Source: Diphasiastrum complanatum (Eukaryota; Streptophyta; Lycopodiopsida; Lycopodiales; Lycopodiaceae). From it: a stretch of 64,000 nucleotides of DNA. The notes under the pieces were generated by a model, which was given only the letters and a program-made list of their open reading frames with translations, was not told the origin of the DNA and made no database searches. Location: assembly GCA_029204225.1 (NCBI GenBank), contig MU832059.1, forward strand, positions 1-64,000, read 5' to 3'. A program made the translations under genes and the position numbers. Below are positions 22,734 through 33,549 of this stretch, piece by piece (positions within the stretch are counted from its first letter, which is position 1; each line of letters begins with the position of its first letter).

Positions 22734-23815
22734 ATGAATACAAGATCACTTTCCTATATGCATTGTAATAATTTAGTTGATGGATTGTATTTTCCTTCTT
22801 CATTAGATAAGAAATCTTTCTTTTGTGAATCATGCATCTACAACAAACACTCTAGAAGCAAGTTTCCCAAATCACATTCCATCAAAACAGAACATGTATT
22901 GGATCTTGTACATAGTGATCTTTGTGGTCCAATGCCAACTCCATCCTTAGGAGATGCAATCTATTTTATCACTTTCAAAGATGATTATTCTAGATGGTCT
23001 ACAATCATGTTCATTAAGCACAAATCTGAAGCCTTTGAATGCTTCAAGAGATTCAAGGCCATGGCTAAGGCACAAACATCTACAAAAGTGAAAGCACTCC
23101 GAATTGATGGTGGCGACAAATACCTCTCTAACGAGATGTTCGACTACATGGTTGAACATGGTATTAGAAGACAGTTCACCACTTCCTATTCACCTCAACA
23201 GAACGAGATTGTAGAAAGGAAGAACCAAACTCTTCTCAACTCAGCCAGATCTATGCTACATCAATAACATCTATCTGCAAAGTTCTAGGCAGAAGCTACT
23301 GCCACAGCCTGTTACTTGCAAAACAGATCCAGCACAAAGTCGTCAACAACAAAACTCCTTATGAAGTTTGGCATGGACACAAGCCTAGTGTCAGCCATTT
23401 AAAAATCTTTGGTTGTATATGTTTTGTTTACATTCTTAAACAACTTAGGAAGAAATTGGATCATAAGACAAATAAATGTATTTTCATTGGCTATCCTGAT
23501 GAACATAAAACTTATAAAGTTCATCATCCATCCACCAATGTAGCATTTGTTTCTAGGGATGTAATATTTCAAGAACATACATACTATGATTTTAAACAGC
23601 CATCGATAAACGATGCTATGTCATTTCATCCTATTTCACATAGCATGGATTCTTTCACCGTTGAAGTTCCTTCTGTAGAACCTGCATCTACAGCTACAGA
23701 ACTTGAGCAGCCAACAGTACCTATCATCATACCAGACCAAGCCAACTCGAGCGGATCTGGAGAAATTCAAGAAGAAGCATCATCGCATCCCGGTCAACCA
23801 AACGTCCACAGATGA
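22734..23815 (+). pseudogene. Copia X integrase
   Basis: A 177-codon open frame holds C31/C34 of the zinc domain, catalytic D62 (HSDLCGP), D125 (LRIDGGDKY) and E161 (QQNEIVERKN), with normal D-35-E spacing. It is closed by TAA (23265-23267) just after ARSMLHQ. The C-terminal region continues in other frames to 23815 (KCIFIGYPDEHKTYKVH, then SRDVIFQEH). At 23815 it joins directly to the middle of RT, so the start of RT is deleted. Confidence 0.75.
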
Positions 23816-23819
23816 GACC

Positions 23820-24156
23820 AAGAGCACAAAGTGTGCAAGCTGCACAAAGCAATCTATGGTCTAAAACAGGCCGCAAAAGCATGATTTGATAGAATCAACT
23901 CTTATCTCATTCAATTGGGATTTGCAAATAATTCAGCTGACTGTAATGTTTATTCAAAGCATATAGGCACCAATTCAGTTCACATAGCTCTTTACGTAGA
24001 TGATGCATTTATCTTGTCTAATGACACTTCTCTTCTGCACACTACCAAGAGTGATCTGTCAAAGGAATTTGACATGTTTGATTTAGGAGCTGTCCATTCT
24101 TTGCTAGGAATTCACATTACTAGAAATAGGCTTCAGAAGAAGATCTATCTAGAAAT
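23820..24156 (+). pseudogene. Copia X RT fragment
   Basis: Begins with HKVCKLHKAIYGLKQAAKA, meets a stop, and continues with DRINSYLIQLGF, the active-site motif YVDDAFI, and FDMFDLGAVHSLLGIHITR. It is truncated near 24156. RNase H is absent. Confidence 0.75.
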
Positions 24157-25290
24157 TGTGAAAAATGAAAAAATTATCCTTGGTCAAGGCCAAATCTATG
24201 TATATAGGATGATTACAAATGTGTGGAGCCTGTTTTCACATGTGAAAGATATGTACTTTTTATGTAGTACAATCATATAGCTTGTACATAAAGTTTAAAT
24301 CAAGTTGTATTGGCTAAAAAGGCCAAAATCATGTTTTTTAGTCATATGCCACATGACATCAATCTAGAGATTGCATGAAGCCACATCATGAGATTAGGTG
24401 TCAAAATCCATGTGTAGAGGTCTGCTCACACGTGTGGAATAGGCTGAGGAAGTCGAATTTGCACTTCTAGAAGAGTTTTTCCTAGTTCTCTACATAGAAG
24501 AAAAATGGACCAAAAGTGCTCAAAATAGAAGGTTTTGTCCAAGTGTCAATTTTGCATGATGAATCATCACATGAAAAAGCACCCTCACACATGTGAGATT
24601 AGAGGGATGATCAGTACCACGAGCTCCCACTTTTTGTATATATAGAGCCACATTCGGCCATAATCAACAAGAAACACCAATCTTGGTTTTGGAGGCAATT
24701 CTTGTCAATTTCATCATTTGTTTTGATTTTTCTTGATAGTTTTGAGTTCCTATCATATTTTAAATCATGTTTTTTAGTCATATGCCACATGGCATCAATC
24801 TAGAGATTGCATGAAGCCACATCATGAGATTAGGTGTCAAAACCCATGTGTAGAGGTCTACTCACACGTGTGGAATAGACTGAGGAAGTCGAATTTGCAC
24901 TTCTAGAAGAGTTTTTCCTAGTTCTCTACATAGAAGAAAAATGGACCACAAGTGCTCAAAATAGAAGGTTTTGTCCAAGTGTCAATTTTGCATGATGAAT
25001 CATCACATGACAAAGCACCCTCACACATGTGAGATTAGAGGGATGATCAGTACCACGAGCTCCCACTTTTTGTATATATAGAGCCACATTTGGCCATAAT
25101 CAACAAGAAACACCAATCTTGGTTTTGGAGGCAATTCTTGTCAATTTCATCATTTGTCTTGATTTTTTTTGATAGTTTTGAGTTCCTATCATATTGTACT
25201 TTGATTTCAGTCCGTACTCTGACAGATTTTCACATGTGTGAATCCAGCAGGTACATGTCAAAGTTGAGAGAGATATTGCCAAAAATCATA
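24157..25290 (+). mobile_element. LTR L with internal tandem duplication
   Basis: Probable LTR of a copia family also present inverted at 57735-57955. The core is a 436-bp tandem duplication (24328-24763 and 24764-25199), very similar between copies. Each copy carries a TATA-like TATATATA (24637 and 25073) after GAGCTCCCACTTTTTG. Downstream TCCGTACT (25211-25218) and CACATGTGTG (25231-25240) form the shared module. The outer edges (TGTGAAAAATG at 24157, and about 25290) are approximate. Confidence 0.6.
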
Positions 25291-26667
25291 GATTAAGGAG
25301 TGATATGCAAGGTGAGAGGTTGAAATGTACCATCACTCTAGATTTGCTCAAGAGTGATAGGGTCAAGTTTAAAAGCATAAATTTGCTAGAAAGCATCCTT
25401 GTATCTGTCTTCCAAGTGAAACCTTTGAGAGTTTCTAGTGCATATATAGCATCTATGCAAATCTTTTGTAGAATTTGACATAGATTGGCTTCAATTGAGA
25501 GTTCCAGAAAAGAGATTGAGATCCAAGTCACATTGTTCAACCCTACTCAATATGTTTTAGTGTTTGTGAGGCTTGAAAAGAGTCATTGAGGTGTGTATGG
25601 CAAATATGTAGAGAGAGATCCAATTTTCTAAAAGTTCCTTCCTTTGTAGAGGGCAAAAACTAGAAGCTCATTTTGTGTTGGTATTGGTGGAGAGTTTGCC
25701 TTCTCCTAGGTGATCAATTCTTTCTTAGTGACATTAGCTCTTTGAAGCACAATATCTTAGTGAGAAGAATCACAACTTTTAATTTTAAATTTCATTTCAA
25801 CTCTTAAGAGGTAGAATCATTGGTGGAATCCAATAGGGGTGAATGAATTAAATTTATTGAGCAAAAATTGACATAGTATGTATGAAACTCAAATTAGTTC
25901 TATTCAACTTTCTTTGTGAGAGTGTGAGGGTAAAGTTGTGATCCCATTGGATGTCTACAATGAGGAGGAGTCCATATTTGAGTATTAATGCATGGTTGGG
26001 ATCTTTGTGAATCTCTAGATGTCTAATTTTTAAGCTTTGTGAAAAATTCTTGACATAGGTTGTTATCAAACTATTACAAATCCATTCTAAATCTCAAGAG
26101 TGAGATTCTTTGGGGATTCCAAAAGGGGTGATTGGATCTTAATTTTATGTGTTTGAATCAAATGTACACGTCAAGTTTGAGTGATCTAGTGTAGATCCTA
26201 TGTTTTGTGAAAATTGGTGGTATATGTTGTTGTCAAATCAAATCAAATTCATTCGAAATCTCAGGAGTGAGATTATTTGGGTCAAGAGTGAGTCCAAAAG
26301 AAGTGATTAAGTTTGATTTTCATGTGTTTTGACACAAAACCCATCTTTTGTTCAAGAATCTCAAGTGTTGAGAGAACTAGTCAAGTGAAAAGGAAAATCT
26401 AGGTGTCAAATCTTTTCATATCCATTTCAACTCTCAAAAGAAAGAGTCATTGGTATTTGTTGAGTCCAATAGGAGTTTGGATCTGATTTATTTTGTGATT
26501 TGATTCAAATATTGTGTGTTTTTGTCTTAGTGATCAAAGCAAAGTTTCCAAGTGACTAATCATTAGTGTGAAGATTGATTCTTAGGTTTGTGAGCTAGAT
26601 CTTTGTAGATCCTTCTAGATTATTGAATATGTACATTTGTAGAATCATATCACAGGTTTTTATTCAC
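25291..26667 (+). other. Leader-like sequence with ~170-bp degenerate repeat
   Basis: AT-rich sequence between LTR L and the gag remnant at 26668. Four diverged copies of a unit built on CAACTCTCAAGAGTGAGATTC followed by ATTGG and GAATCCAATAGGGGTG begin near 25800, 26085, 26252 and 26424, giving spacings of about 285, 167 and 172 bp. No coding motif. Confidence 0.5.
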
Positions 26668-27761
26668 ATGGCATCAATAGGTGGCATCCTATAGAAGGCA
26701 AGTAAGGATCCTAAGTGCAACCTTTGTGGCAAGGGAGGATATTTTTCCTCAAGATGCTACAAAAAGAAGACGAATCCATCCAAGGAGAACCAAAGCAAGG
26801 GGGCCGAGGTGAAGAATGGATCTTCAAATTCGAAATGCAAATACAAGAAGGACAAATCCAAAGAAGGTGTTTCCTTTGTGGAAAGGTGAATGAGGCTTAG
26901 AGTCTCACAAGGACTTGCAAGATTTGTCTTCAAGAGTCCATCACAACACATGTCAAACCTTTTGAAAAAAAATTATTTAAAAGTGCATTGTTTGGTTCAA
27001 GATGCAAAGATAGATGTCACTTTCATGAAAGTAACTTGGATTTATTTCATGTCCTTGAAAAGTATTTTGCTTGAAACTTTAGATAAGTTCAAGCTTATTG
27101 TTATGATCCAAGAGAAATCAATCAAGAATAAGGAGGAGCAATCACAAAATGAATGTAGTTTTATTTATGCTCTCATGTCAACTTATGAAGAACTATTTTG
27201 CTTTGTAAAGATTTTTGTACCTCAAAGGTGGATTAAGGCAATACTAGTTGAGTGTGATGCCTTAAAAGATAGCAAAGTATGTTTTCCTTGTAGGCTTACA
27301 TTAGTTATGAAGTCAAGAAAATGGAAATGTCTTCATAATGTAGGATCTCTTGGTTTCAATAAGATCATGAATGATGTGTTCATTCATAAAGATGAAAATT
27401 GTAAGTTTTCAATCTTAATGGCAAGTCGCAGACTTCTTATGAGAATAAGTGAAGCATCCAAAGTGGACACTTATATCCATAAGCAAGTAGTTAGCCTTAG
27501 TGAGATGGAAATTTCTTTTGATTTCAATATTAAAAAAATAAATCTACTTGTGCTCATTCTGATAGTGATGTACTCGACATAGTGAAGTACCCTTATCATT
27601 CACTAATAGGATCTTTGATGTATGCAATGCTGTGTACTAGACCAGATTTAGCATACACTATCAGCATGTTAAGTCAATTCATGTCTAATCCTAGGATCTC
27701 TTGTTGGAAAGCATTAAAGAGAGTGATGAAATATAATTTATGTTGTGATGGAAATACTATT
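26668..27761 (+). pseudogene. Copia O: gag start, zinc knuckle and RT tail
   Basis: ATGGCATCAAT at 26668 resembles the gag start of element Z. It is followed at once by a zinc knuckle (CNLCGKGGYFSSRC, with Tyr for the His), so the body of gag is deleted. An odd open frame (26890-27582) then leads to the RT tail at 27582 (YHSLIGSLMYAMLCTRPDLAY, written here as its leading YHSLIGSLMYAML and CTRPDLAY parts, then ALKRVMKY). Protease, integrase and most of RT are gone. The RT-RNase H reading is interrupted at 27761 by element W and resumes at 33058. Confidence 0.7.
27300..27545 (+). repeat. Block shared with 58520-58750 (minus)
   Basis: About 240 bp with few differences from the reverse complement of 58520-58750. 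Both copies are open in one frame (KIMNDVFIHKDENCKF, SEASKVDTYIHKQVVSL). Differences between copies mostly change the amino acid, which argues against selection for this protein. It matches no canonical copia domain that I know. Confidence 0.65.
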
Positions 27762-28771
27762 TGTTGGATTTATTTCCCCTACTCTCCTAAATCCCATTTT
27801 TTAATCTGCTTCCATTCATGCTGCATATTTACTCGCGTTGTCGCGCAGTCTGCATATTAACATGTAAATTCTCACAGGAGATGAAAAGACAAAAAACAAA
27901 GGCTGATGTCACACCCTTTTCACGCTCACCCCATGCAGTTGTGCTAACAGACTGGACAACGACTGCAGCCACCCACGATCTCCTACAGACAGCACATCCA
28001 CCCTGTACTTTCTTCATCTGCACACCTGTAACATTATGTATATATATTGAATACCATCTGTGTATTCAGTAGGATGATGAGACGAGACTGATTGATCAGA
28101 GATCATTGATTGAAGATCAAGTGTATGTAAATTAGCATCAGAAGCTTATCAAAGAGATAGACGACGTAGATGTCTTGTGCATCAATTCTTTATTGTCAGT
28201 AATAAGGTTTCATTCATTTACAGATTGAATAAGCTTTGTAGAGCACGCAGTTTCATCCGCTATTGTCTTGTGCTCTACCGCATTATTGACATGTATACTT
28301 GATATACTTAATCTGATAATAGTTCTTTGTTCTGTGTTCAGATCTATGTTAATATTATTATGCTTATTATTCATTCTGTCTGATCTTTCTAGTTGCTCAT
28401 TTTGGTAATAGACGACTAACATTTAGTCTTGTCATTCGCAAACTTTTTGCGACTAATTATCAGTTGAGCACAATCTAGCTCTTGGTGAATCATTCGCGAC
28501 AAACAAATTATTCTTCTGGTGCTTCATTTATTAAGGTCTGGCTGCATAATCAAGAATGACCGTGATTTCCATCACTAACATTTTGCTCATTCGGATAGGC
28601 GTAGTCATGCTTATGGAGAGAGTCGTATAGCTCGTTCCGCTATGCACGAACACTTTATGTTCGAGTTCATTTCTCTTCGAGTTTCGTTTCTCATTCGTGT
28701 TCATCTTACCTCTTTTTTGAGCTAATTTTCATTTCTTACACTCCTTTCGTCTCTTCTCCCTCTCTCCAACA
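27762..28771 (+). mobile_element. Copia W 5' LTR
   Basis: 1010 bp with perfect TGTTGG/CCAACA ends. TATA-like TATATATA lies at about 28039-28046. The part from about 28052 onward matches the truncated 3' LTR at 32384-33057. Confidence 0.9.
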
Positions 28772-28783
28772 TGGTATCAGAGC
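28772..28783 (+). other. Copia W primer binding site
   Basis: TGGTATCAGAGC directly abuts the CCAACA end of the LTR, the normal arrangement for initiator-Met tRNA priming. Confidence 0.9.
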
Positions 28784-28927
28784 TATTTTCATAGCTTGAT
28801 AAGCTTCCACAATACAAGACTCTACTAGTCGATAGAGTAATTGTTTTTTTGTTCTGTATTTTCAGTATTAGATTTTTATACTTAAGTCACTGATAGTTTC
28901 TCCTATCACTCAGACTAATTCTTCCAC

Positions 28928-29720
28928 ATGGATTCCCAAGGGAAAGCCAGTCCTATCATGGACAAGCTTGATGGAGCCAATTACCATCTGTGGAAATTTA
29001 AGATGAAAACTATACTAGTGGCAAAAGAATTGTATGACGGTGTTACAAGTGCAGAAGGAAAACCTGAAGCAGATGATGCAGCAATCGTTAGATGGAAGCT
29101 GAAGGATGGAAAGGCTTTCGCGTTGATCATTCTCAACATCACGGATACCCAGATCGGCCATGTATCCGAGGCTCAGACATCGGAAGAAGTCTGGGACATC
29201 TTGAGCACACTATACGATAGCTTCCAAGCTACATCTCAGGAAGAAATTCTACTCCCTCAAGATGACGAATGGTGATTCTCTACAAAATCACATTAATCAA
29301 TTCAAGAACCTATTAAGACAAATGACCGCTGTCGGATCTGTCATAGATGATCAAGACACAGTGATGCAACTGCTTACAAGCTTGCCAAGCTCTTATGACA
29401 GCTGAGTGATGATCATCACGACTCATCCAGAATTGACTTTTTCGAGAGTCATTACTATGTTGTTGTAAGAAGACACGCGGAGGAACGAAGCCTCAAGTTC
29501 TTCAGCTGATTCTCATGCCTTGTACACCAACAAGAGCACGACAAAGCAGAAGAAGAAGAAATATCCGAAGCAATCAAAGCCAGACCAGAAACCAGCTTAG
29601 CACAAGGAACAGTCGAATCCGTAGACAAAGAATAAGCTGTTCTGTAGATACTGCAAGCGAAACAACCACGAAATACAAGACTGCCAGATACTTCAAGTGA
29701 AGAACAACAACAAGGGACAG
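28928..29720 (+). pseudogene. Copia W gag
   Basis: ATG 28928 opens a 115-codon frame with the gag N-terminal block (MDKLDGANYHLWKFKMKTIL) and TLYDSFQA. A frameshift follows (29275) and the rest reads in other frames with several stops. The zinc knuckle CRYCKRNNHEIQDC, near 29643-29684, is intact. Confidence 0.75.
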
Positions 29721-29779
29721 TCGACTCAAGTGGCAAATGCAGCTGCAGAAGCTTCACAACCTATTCAAGAAGCGGATCA

Positions 29780-30962
29780 TGATGCCTTCATGACTAGCCA
29801 TCAAGAAGCATCTGGCGACAGTTCTTGGTTCCTGGATTCCGGACCCACTCAGCATATGACTAGTCTTATTGGCTGTTTTGAGTCCTATACGCCTTACAAT
29901 ACCCAGAAATATGTTCACCTTGGTGACAATAGCACACAAGCTTTTAAAGGTGAAGGCACTTAAAGATTAAGCTTTGCTAATGATCAGTCTAAGCTACTCT
30001 CTAGAGTCCTTTATGTACCAAATTAATCTACAAATATGCTCTCTGTAAGTAGAATTACAGATCTAGGACACAGAGTAGAACTTGAATGTGATCAATGTAA
30101 AGTGGTTGATAGGACAGGCAAGATCCTAGCACTCAGAAAGAGATACGGATACTTGTACAAATTAAGTCATTGTTTTTCTGCCTCTAGTCAAGCTCTCAAT
30201 ACTTCTATTCCTTCAAATAAAGGTTTACTTTGGCATTATAGACTTGGTCATTTAAATCATGCTGCTGTACAACGAATGTTTAGACAATCTATTGTTCTTG
30301 ATCTCGACTATCCTCGCAAAAAAGTCGAGTTACTTGTCTATCAAGACTGTCTAGTTGGTAAACAGACTAGGAAACAATTCAAATCAAGCCATCATCATGT
30401 TGCTAGAGGGTTGCTAGATGTTGTACATTTAGATATTTGTGGGCCGATGAAAAATCCTTCGCTAGAGGATGCCAAGTATTTTATAACCTTTATTGATGAA
30501 TTTTCCAGAAGGACTATGGTGTATTTCATAAAGAAGAAATCAGAAGCCTTCAACTGCTTTAGAATCTTCAAGGAGCATGCAGAGAAGGAGACTGGAAGGA
30601 CGATCAAGGCCCTCAGGTCAGACAACGGTGATGAATATATCTCTATCGAGTTTAAGGAGTACTGCCAAGGCCAAGGCATCGAGCAGCAATTCATCACTCT
30701 TTACAGGCCTCAGTCTAATGGCTTAGCCGAGAGGAAGAACCGTACCCTGGTTGAATATGCCAAATGTATGCTATCGCATGCATCGTTGCCCAAGAGATTC
30801 TGGGTTGAAGCTGTCTCCACTGCAACTTACATCCAGAACAGATGTTCGACCAAGCCCCTCTCAGGCAAGACACCCTACGAGGTGTGGACAAGCTCTAAGC
30901 CTTCTTTGAAGGGTGTTTGGGTGCATTTCCTACACGCAAATCCCAAAAGACACGAGGAATAA
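29780..30962 (+). pseudogene. Copia W protease, pre-integrase and integrase
   Basis: Protease site WFLDSGPTQHM (Pro for the usual Ala). A 308-codon frame from 30036 carries H67 and H72 of the zinc domain, but the CxxC is YxxC (Tyr102, C105). Catalytic residues D133 (HLDICGP), D196 (LRSDNGDEY) and E232 (SNGLAERKN) keep the D-35-E spacing. The frame shifts at about 30930; the C-terminal region continues to 31200 (KTILVGYTSSDYTCKLHD). Confidence 0.8.
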
Positions 30963-31419
30963 ATTGGACTTCCAAGGTCTCAAGACCATCCTGGTCGGAT
31001 ATACTTCATCTGATTATACTTGTAAGCTGCATGATCTTGATATCCAGCAAATCTTGTATAGCCGGGATACAGTCTTCATCGATGATCAGTTCGTCGACCT
31101 CAAAGGCAAGGATGTTGCACAAGAAGAACCCTCATCACCTGCCATTAACACGACAGTCCAAGCTTCTGGCTCAGGCATGTCTATTGTTGACCCACTTTGA
31201 GACAACGAATCAGACGAAGATATTGCTGCCACCCAACAACAAGTCCCAAGAATGGTTCATTAGTTGAATCCTCCCAGAAGATCAAGTCGAGTGCGCACAT
31301 AGCCCACAAGGTATACTCCAGAGTCTGTCTGTCTCTTGATACAGGAACCGACGACAATCGAAGAGGAACTCAGCCTTCGATCTCTGGAGAGAAGCTATGG
31401 ATAGAGAGTATTCCTCTCT

Positions 31420-32390
31420 GATCAAGAATCAAACATGGTCATTAGTCGAAGCTCCCATTGGCTGCAATATCGTTGATTGCAAATGGATCTTTAAGATCAA
31501 ATACAATGCCAATGGAGCAATTGATTGAAGGAAGGCAAGACTGGTAGCACGAGGATTCTCCAGATTCCCAATGTTGACTACAATGAAACTTTCAGTCCAG
31601 TAGTCAAACATTTGTTGATTCGAATGCTCCTATCTTATGCTGCAGCTGTTGACCTTGAAGTGCATCAACTTGATGTACACATAGCTTATCTGAATGGAGT
31701 TATACAAGAAGATATCTACATGATCCAACCCGAAGGATACGTTCTAGAAGGTATGAAGAATCATGTCTGTAAACTCCACAAAGCATTGTACAACTTGAAA
31801 CAATCTGCTAGAGCTTGGTTTCAGAGGATCAACACATTCCTCATTGAACAAGGATTTAAACCAAGAACTGTTGATTGCAACGTCTATTTCAAGTCAGTGC
31901 AACAATCCTTCATTATCATCCCCTTATACGTGGATGATACGTTGCTCTTCAACAACAATACCAATATGGTCAAGGATTCAAAACAGATGCTGTTTTCAGA
32001 GTTCGACATGACTGATCTAGGTGAAGCTCACTTCTGTCTAGGAATTCAGATCCACAGAGATAGAGCAAAGCGACCGATTTACATCACTCAACAAAGGTAT
32101 CTTCACAATATTCTTAACATATATAATTTGATGAATTGTGAATTAGCTCACTCACCAATGGATCCAGGCCTGCATCTGTCAAAGGACCAATTTCCCCAAA
32201 CCAAGCAAAAAGAGGAGCAAATGAGAGAGTATCCTTATCGATTGATACTTGGATCTCTCATGTATGCAATGGTCAGTACAAGATCAGATATCTCTTTTGC
32301 TGTAAGCTCACTCAGCCAATATATGGCTAATCCTGGCATTACCCATTGGAAGGCTCTCATACGAGTCATGAGATATATTCGAGCTACCAT
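31420..32390 (+). pseudogene. Copia W reverse transcriptase
   Basis: The N-terminal block (NQTWSLVEAPIGC, DCKWIFKIKYNANG) is followed by a stop and a frameshift, then a long frame from about 31560: NETFSPVVKHLLIRMLL, the QLDVHIAYLNG block (Asp present), QPEGYVLEGM, YVDDTLLF with both aspartates, FDMTDLGEAHFCLGIQI and YAMVSTRSDISFAV. It ends at RYIRATIF, where the truncated 3' LTR starts. No RNase H. Confidence 0.85.
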
Positions 32391-33057
32391 ATTCAATAGA
32401 ACGATGAGACGAGATGGATTGATCAGAGATCATTGATTGAAGATCAAGTGTAAGTAAATTAGCATCAGAAGCTTATCAGAGAGATAGATGAAGTAGATGC
32501 CTTGTGCATCGATTCTTTATTGTCAGTAATAAGATTTCATTCCTTTACAAATTGAAGAAGCTTCGTAGAGCACACAGTTTCATCCGCTATTGTCTTGTGC
32601 TCTACTGCATTATTGACATGTATACTTGATATACTTAATCTGATAATAGTTCTTTGTTCTGCATACAGATTTGTGTGAATATTGCTATGCTTATTATTCA
32701 TTCTGTCTGATCTTTCTAGTTGCTCATTTTGGTAACAGACGACTAACATTTAGTCTTGTCTTTTGCGAACTTTTCGCGACTAATTATCAGTTGAGCACAG
32801 TCTAGCTCTTCGCGAATCATTCGCGACACATAATTTTTCTAGCTATTCGTGACAAATTATTCTTCTGGCGCTTCATTTATGAAGCTTTGGCTATGTAATC
32901 AAGAATGACCGTGATTTCCATCACTAACATTCTGCTTATTCTGATAGGCGTAGTCATGCTTACGAAGAGAGTCGTATAGCTCATTTTGCTGCGAATGAAC
33001 ACTTTCTGTTCGAGTTTGTTTCTCTTTGAGTTTCATTTCTTCTCCCTCTCTCCAACA
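32384..33057 (+). mobile_element. Copia W 3' LTR, U3 missing
   Basis: Corresponds to the 5' LTR from about 28052 (a few bases after the TATA box) to its CCAACA end. The junction with RT has a TACCAT shared by both sides, suggesting deletion by microhomology. CTATT follows at once. Confidence 0.8.
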
Positions 33058-33062
33058 CTATT

Positions 33063-33549
33063 GACCCACTCGTCCTGCGAGGCTACTCCAACTCAGATTG
33101 GGGAGAAACAATCTCTATTAGAAAATCTACCTCCGGGTTTTCATTTCTATCTGGCAGGGAGACCGATTTTGTGGAACTCAAGAGTGTAGAAGTCAATTGC
33201 ACTTTCTTCGACAGAGGCAGAGTACATCGCAGCATGTCAAGCTTCAAAAGAAGCTATATGGATCAGATTATTGCTTCATGACTTGCATCACACTCAGTTC
33301 AATGCTACCACCATTTTGTGTGACAGCTTGAGTTGTATTTCACTATCACTGAATCCTAGATTTCATGGCAAATCCAAGCACATATAAATCTAGTATCATT
33401 TCATTCAAGAGAAAGTTTTCTCAGGGCAAGTGATCCTTCAATACTGTTCCACACACAAACATCTTCACCAAAGGGCTTTTTAGGATCAAGCATCATAAGT
33501 TCTTCATGTCAAAATATTGGAAAAATCTATCTAATGTTGTAAGTAGGGG
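33063..33549 (+). pseudogene. Copia O RNase H, after W
   Basis: Continues the O frame across W: DPLVLRGYSNSDW (catalytic Asp block), FLSGRPILWNS, a stop, then ALSSTEAEYIAACQASKEA (catalytic Glu), ILCDSLS, NPRFHGKSKHI, and the C-terminal FTKGLFRIKHHKFF, with several frameshifts. It ends before AGTAGGGG, the likely polypurine tract next to the LTR at 33550. Confidence 0.75.

Larger units (their letters stand above)
19850..24156 (+). mobile_element. Copia element X (plus copy)
   Basis: LTR 19850-21389, PBS 21393-21404, then gag, zinc knuckle, decayed protease, integrase, and RT from its middle to its C-terminal part. The start of RT, RNase H and the 3' LTR are missing; the copy is cut at about 24156 where LTR L begins. 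Many stops and frameshifts. A minus-strand LTR of the same family lies at 42126-43052 plus 54835 onwards. Confidence 0.8.
27762..33057 (+). mobile_element. Copia element W, inserted in O
   Basis: Bounded by the 5-bp target duplication CTATT (27757-27761 and 33058-33062); removing W rejoins the O reading frame. 5' LTR 27762-28771 (TGTTGG...CCAACA), PBS, gag, protease, integrase and RT, then a 3' LTR lacking most of U3 (about 32384-33057). RNase H and the polypurine tract are deleted with it. The two LTRs show many differences, so the insertion is old. Confidence 0.9.

Noticed and set aside
32384-33057. R-U5 strong-stop cDNA inserted into the RNase H of W
   Set aside because: The flanking CTATT duplication and the continuous O frame show that this is the truncated 3' LTR of W and that the RNase H belongs to O. 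The break is also slightly upstream of the expected transcription start.
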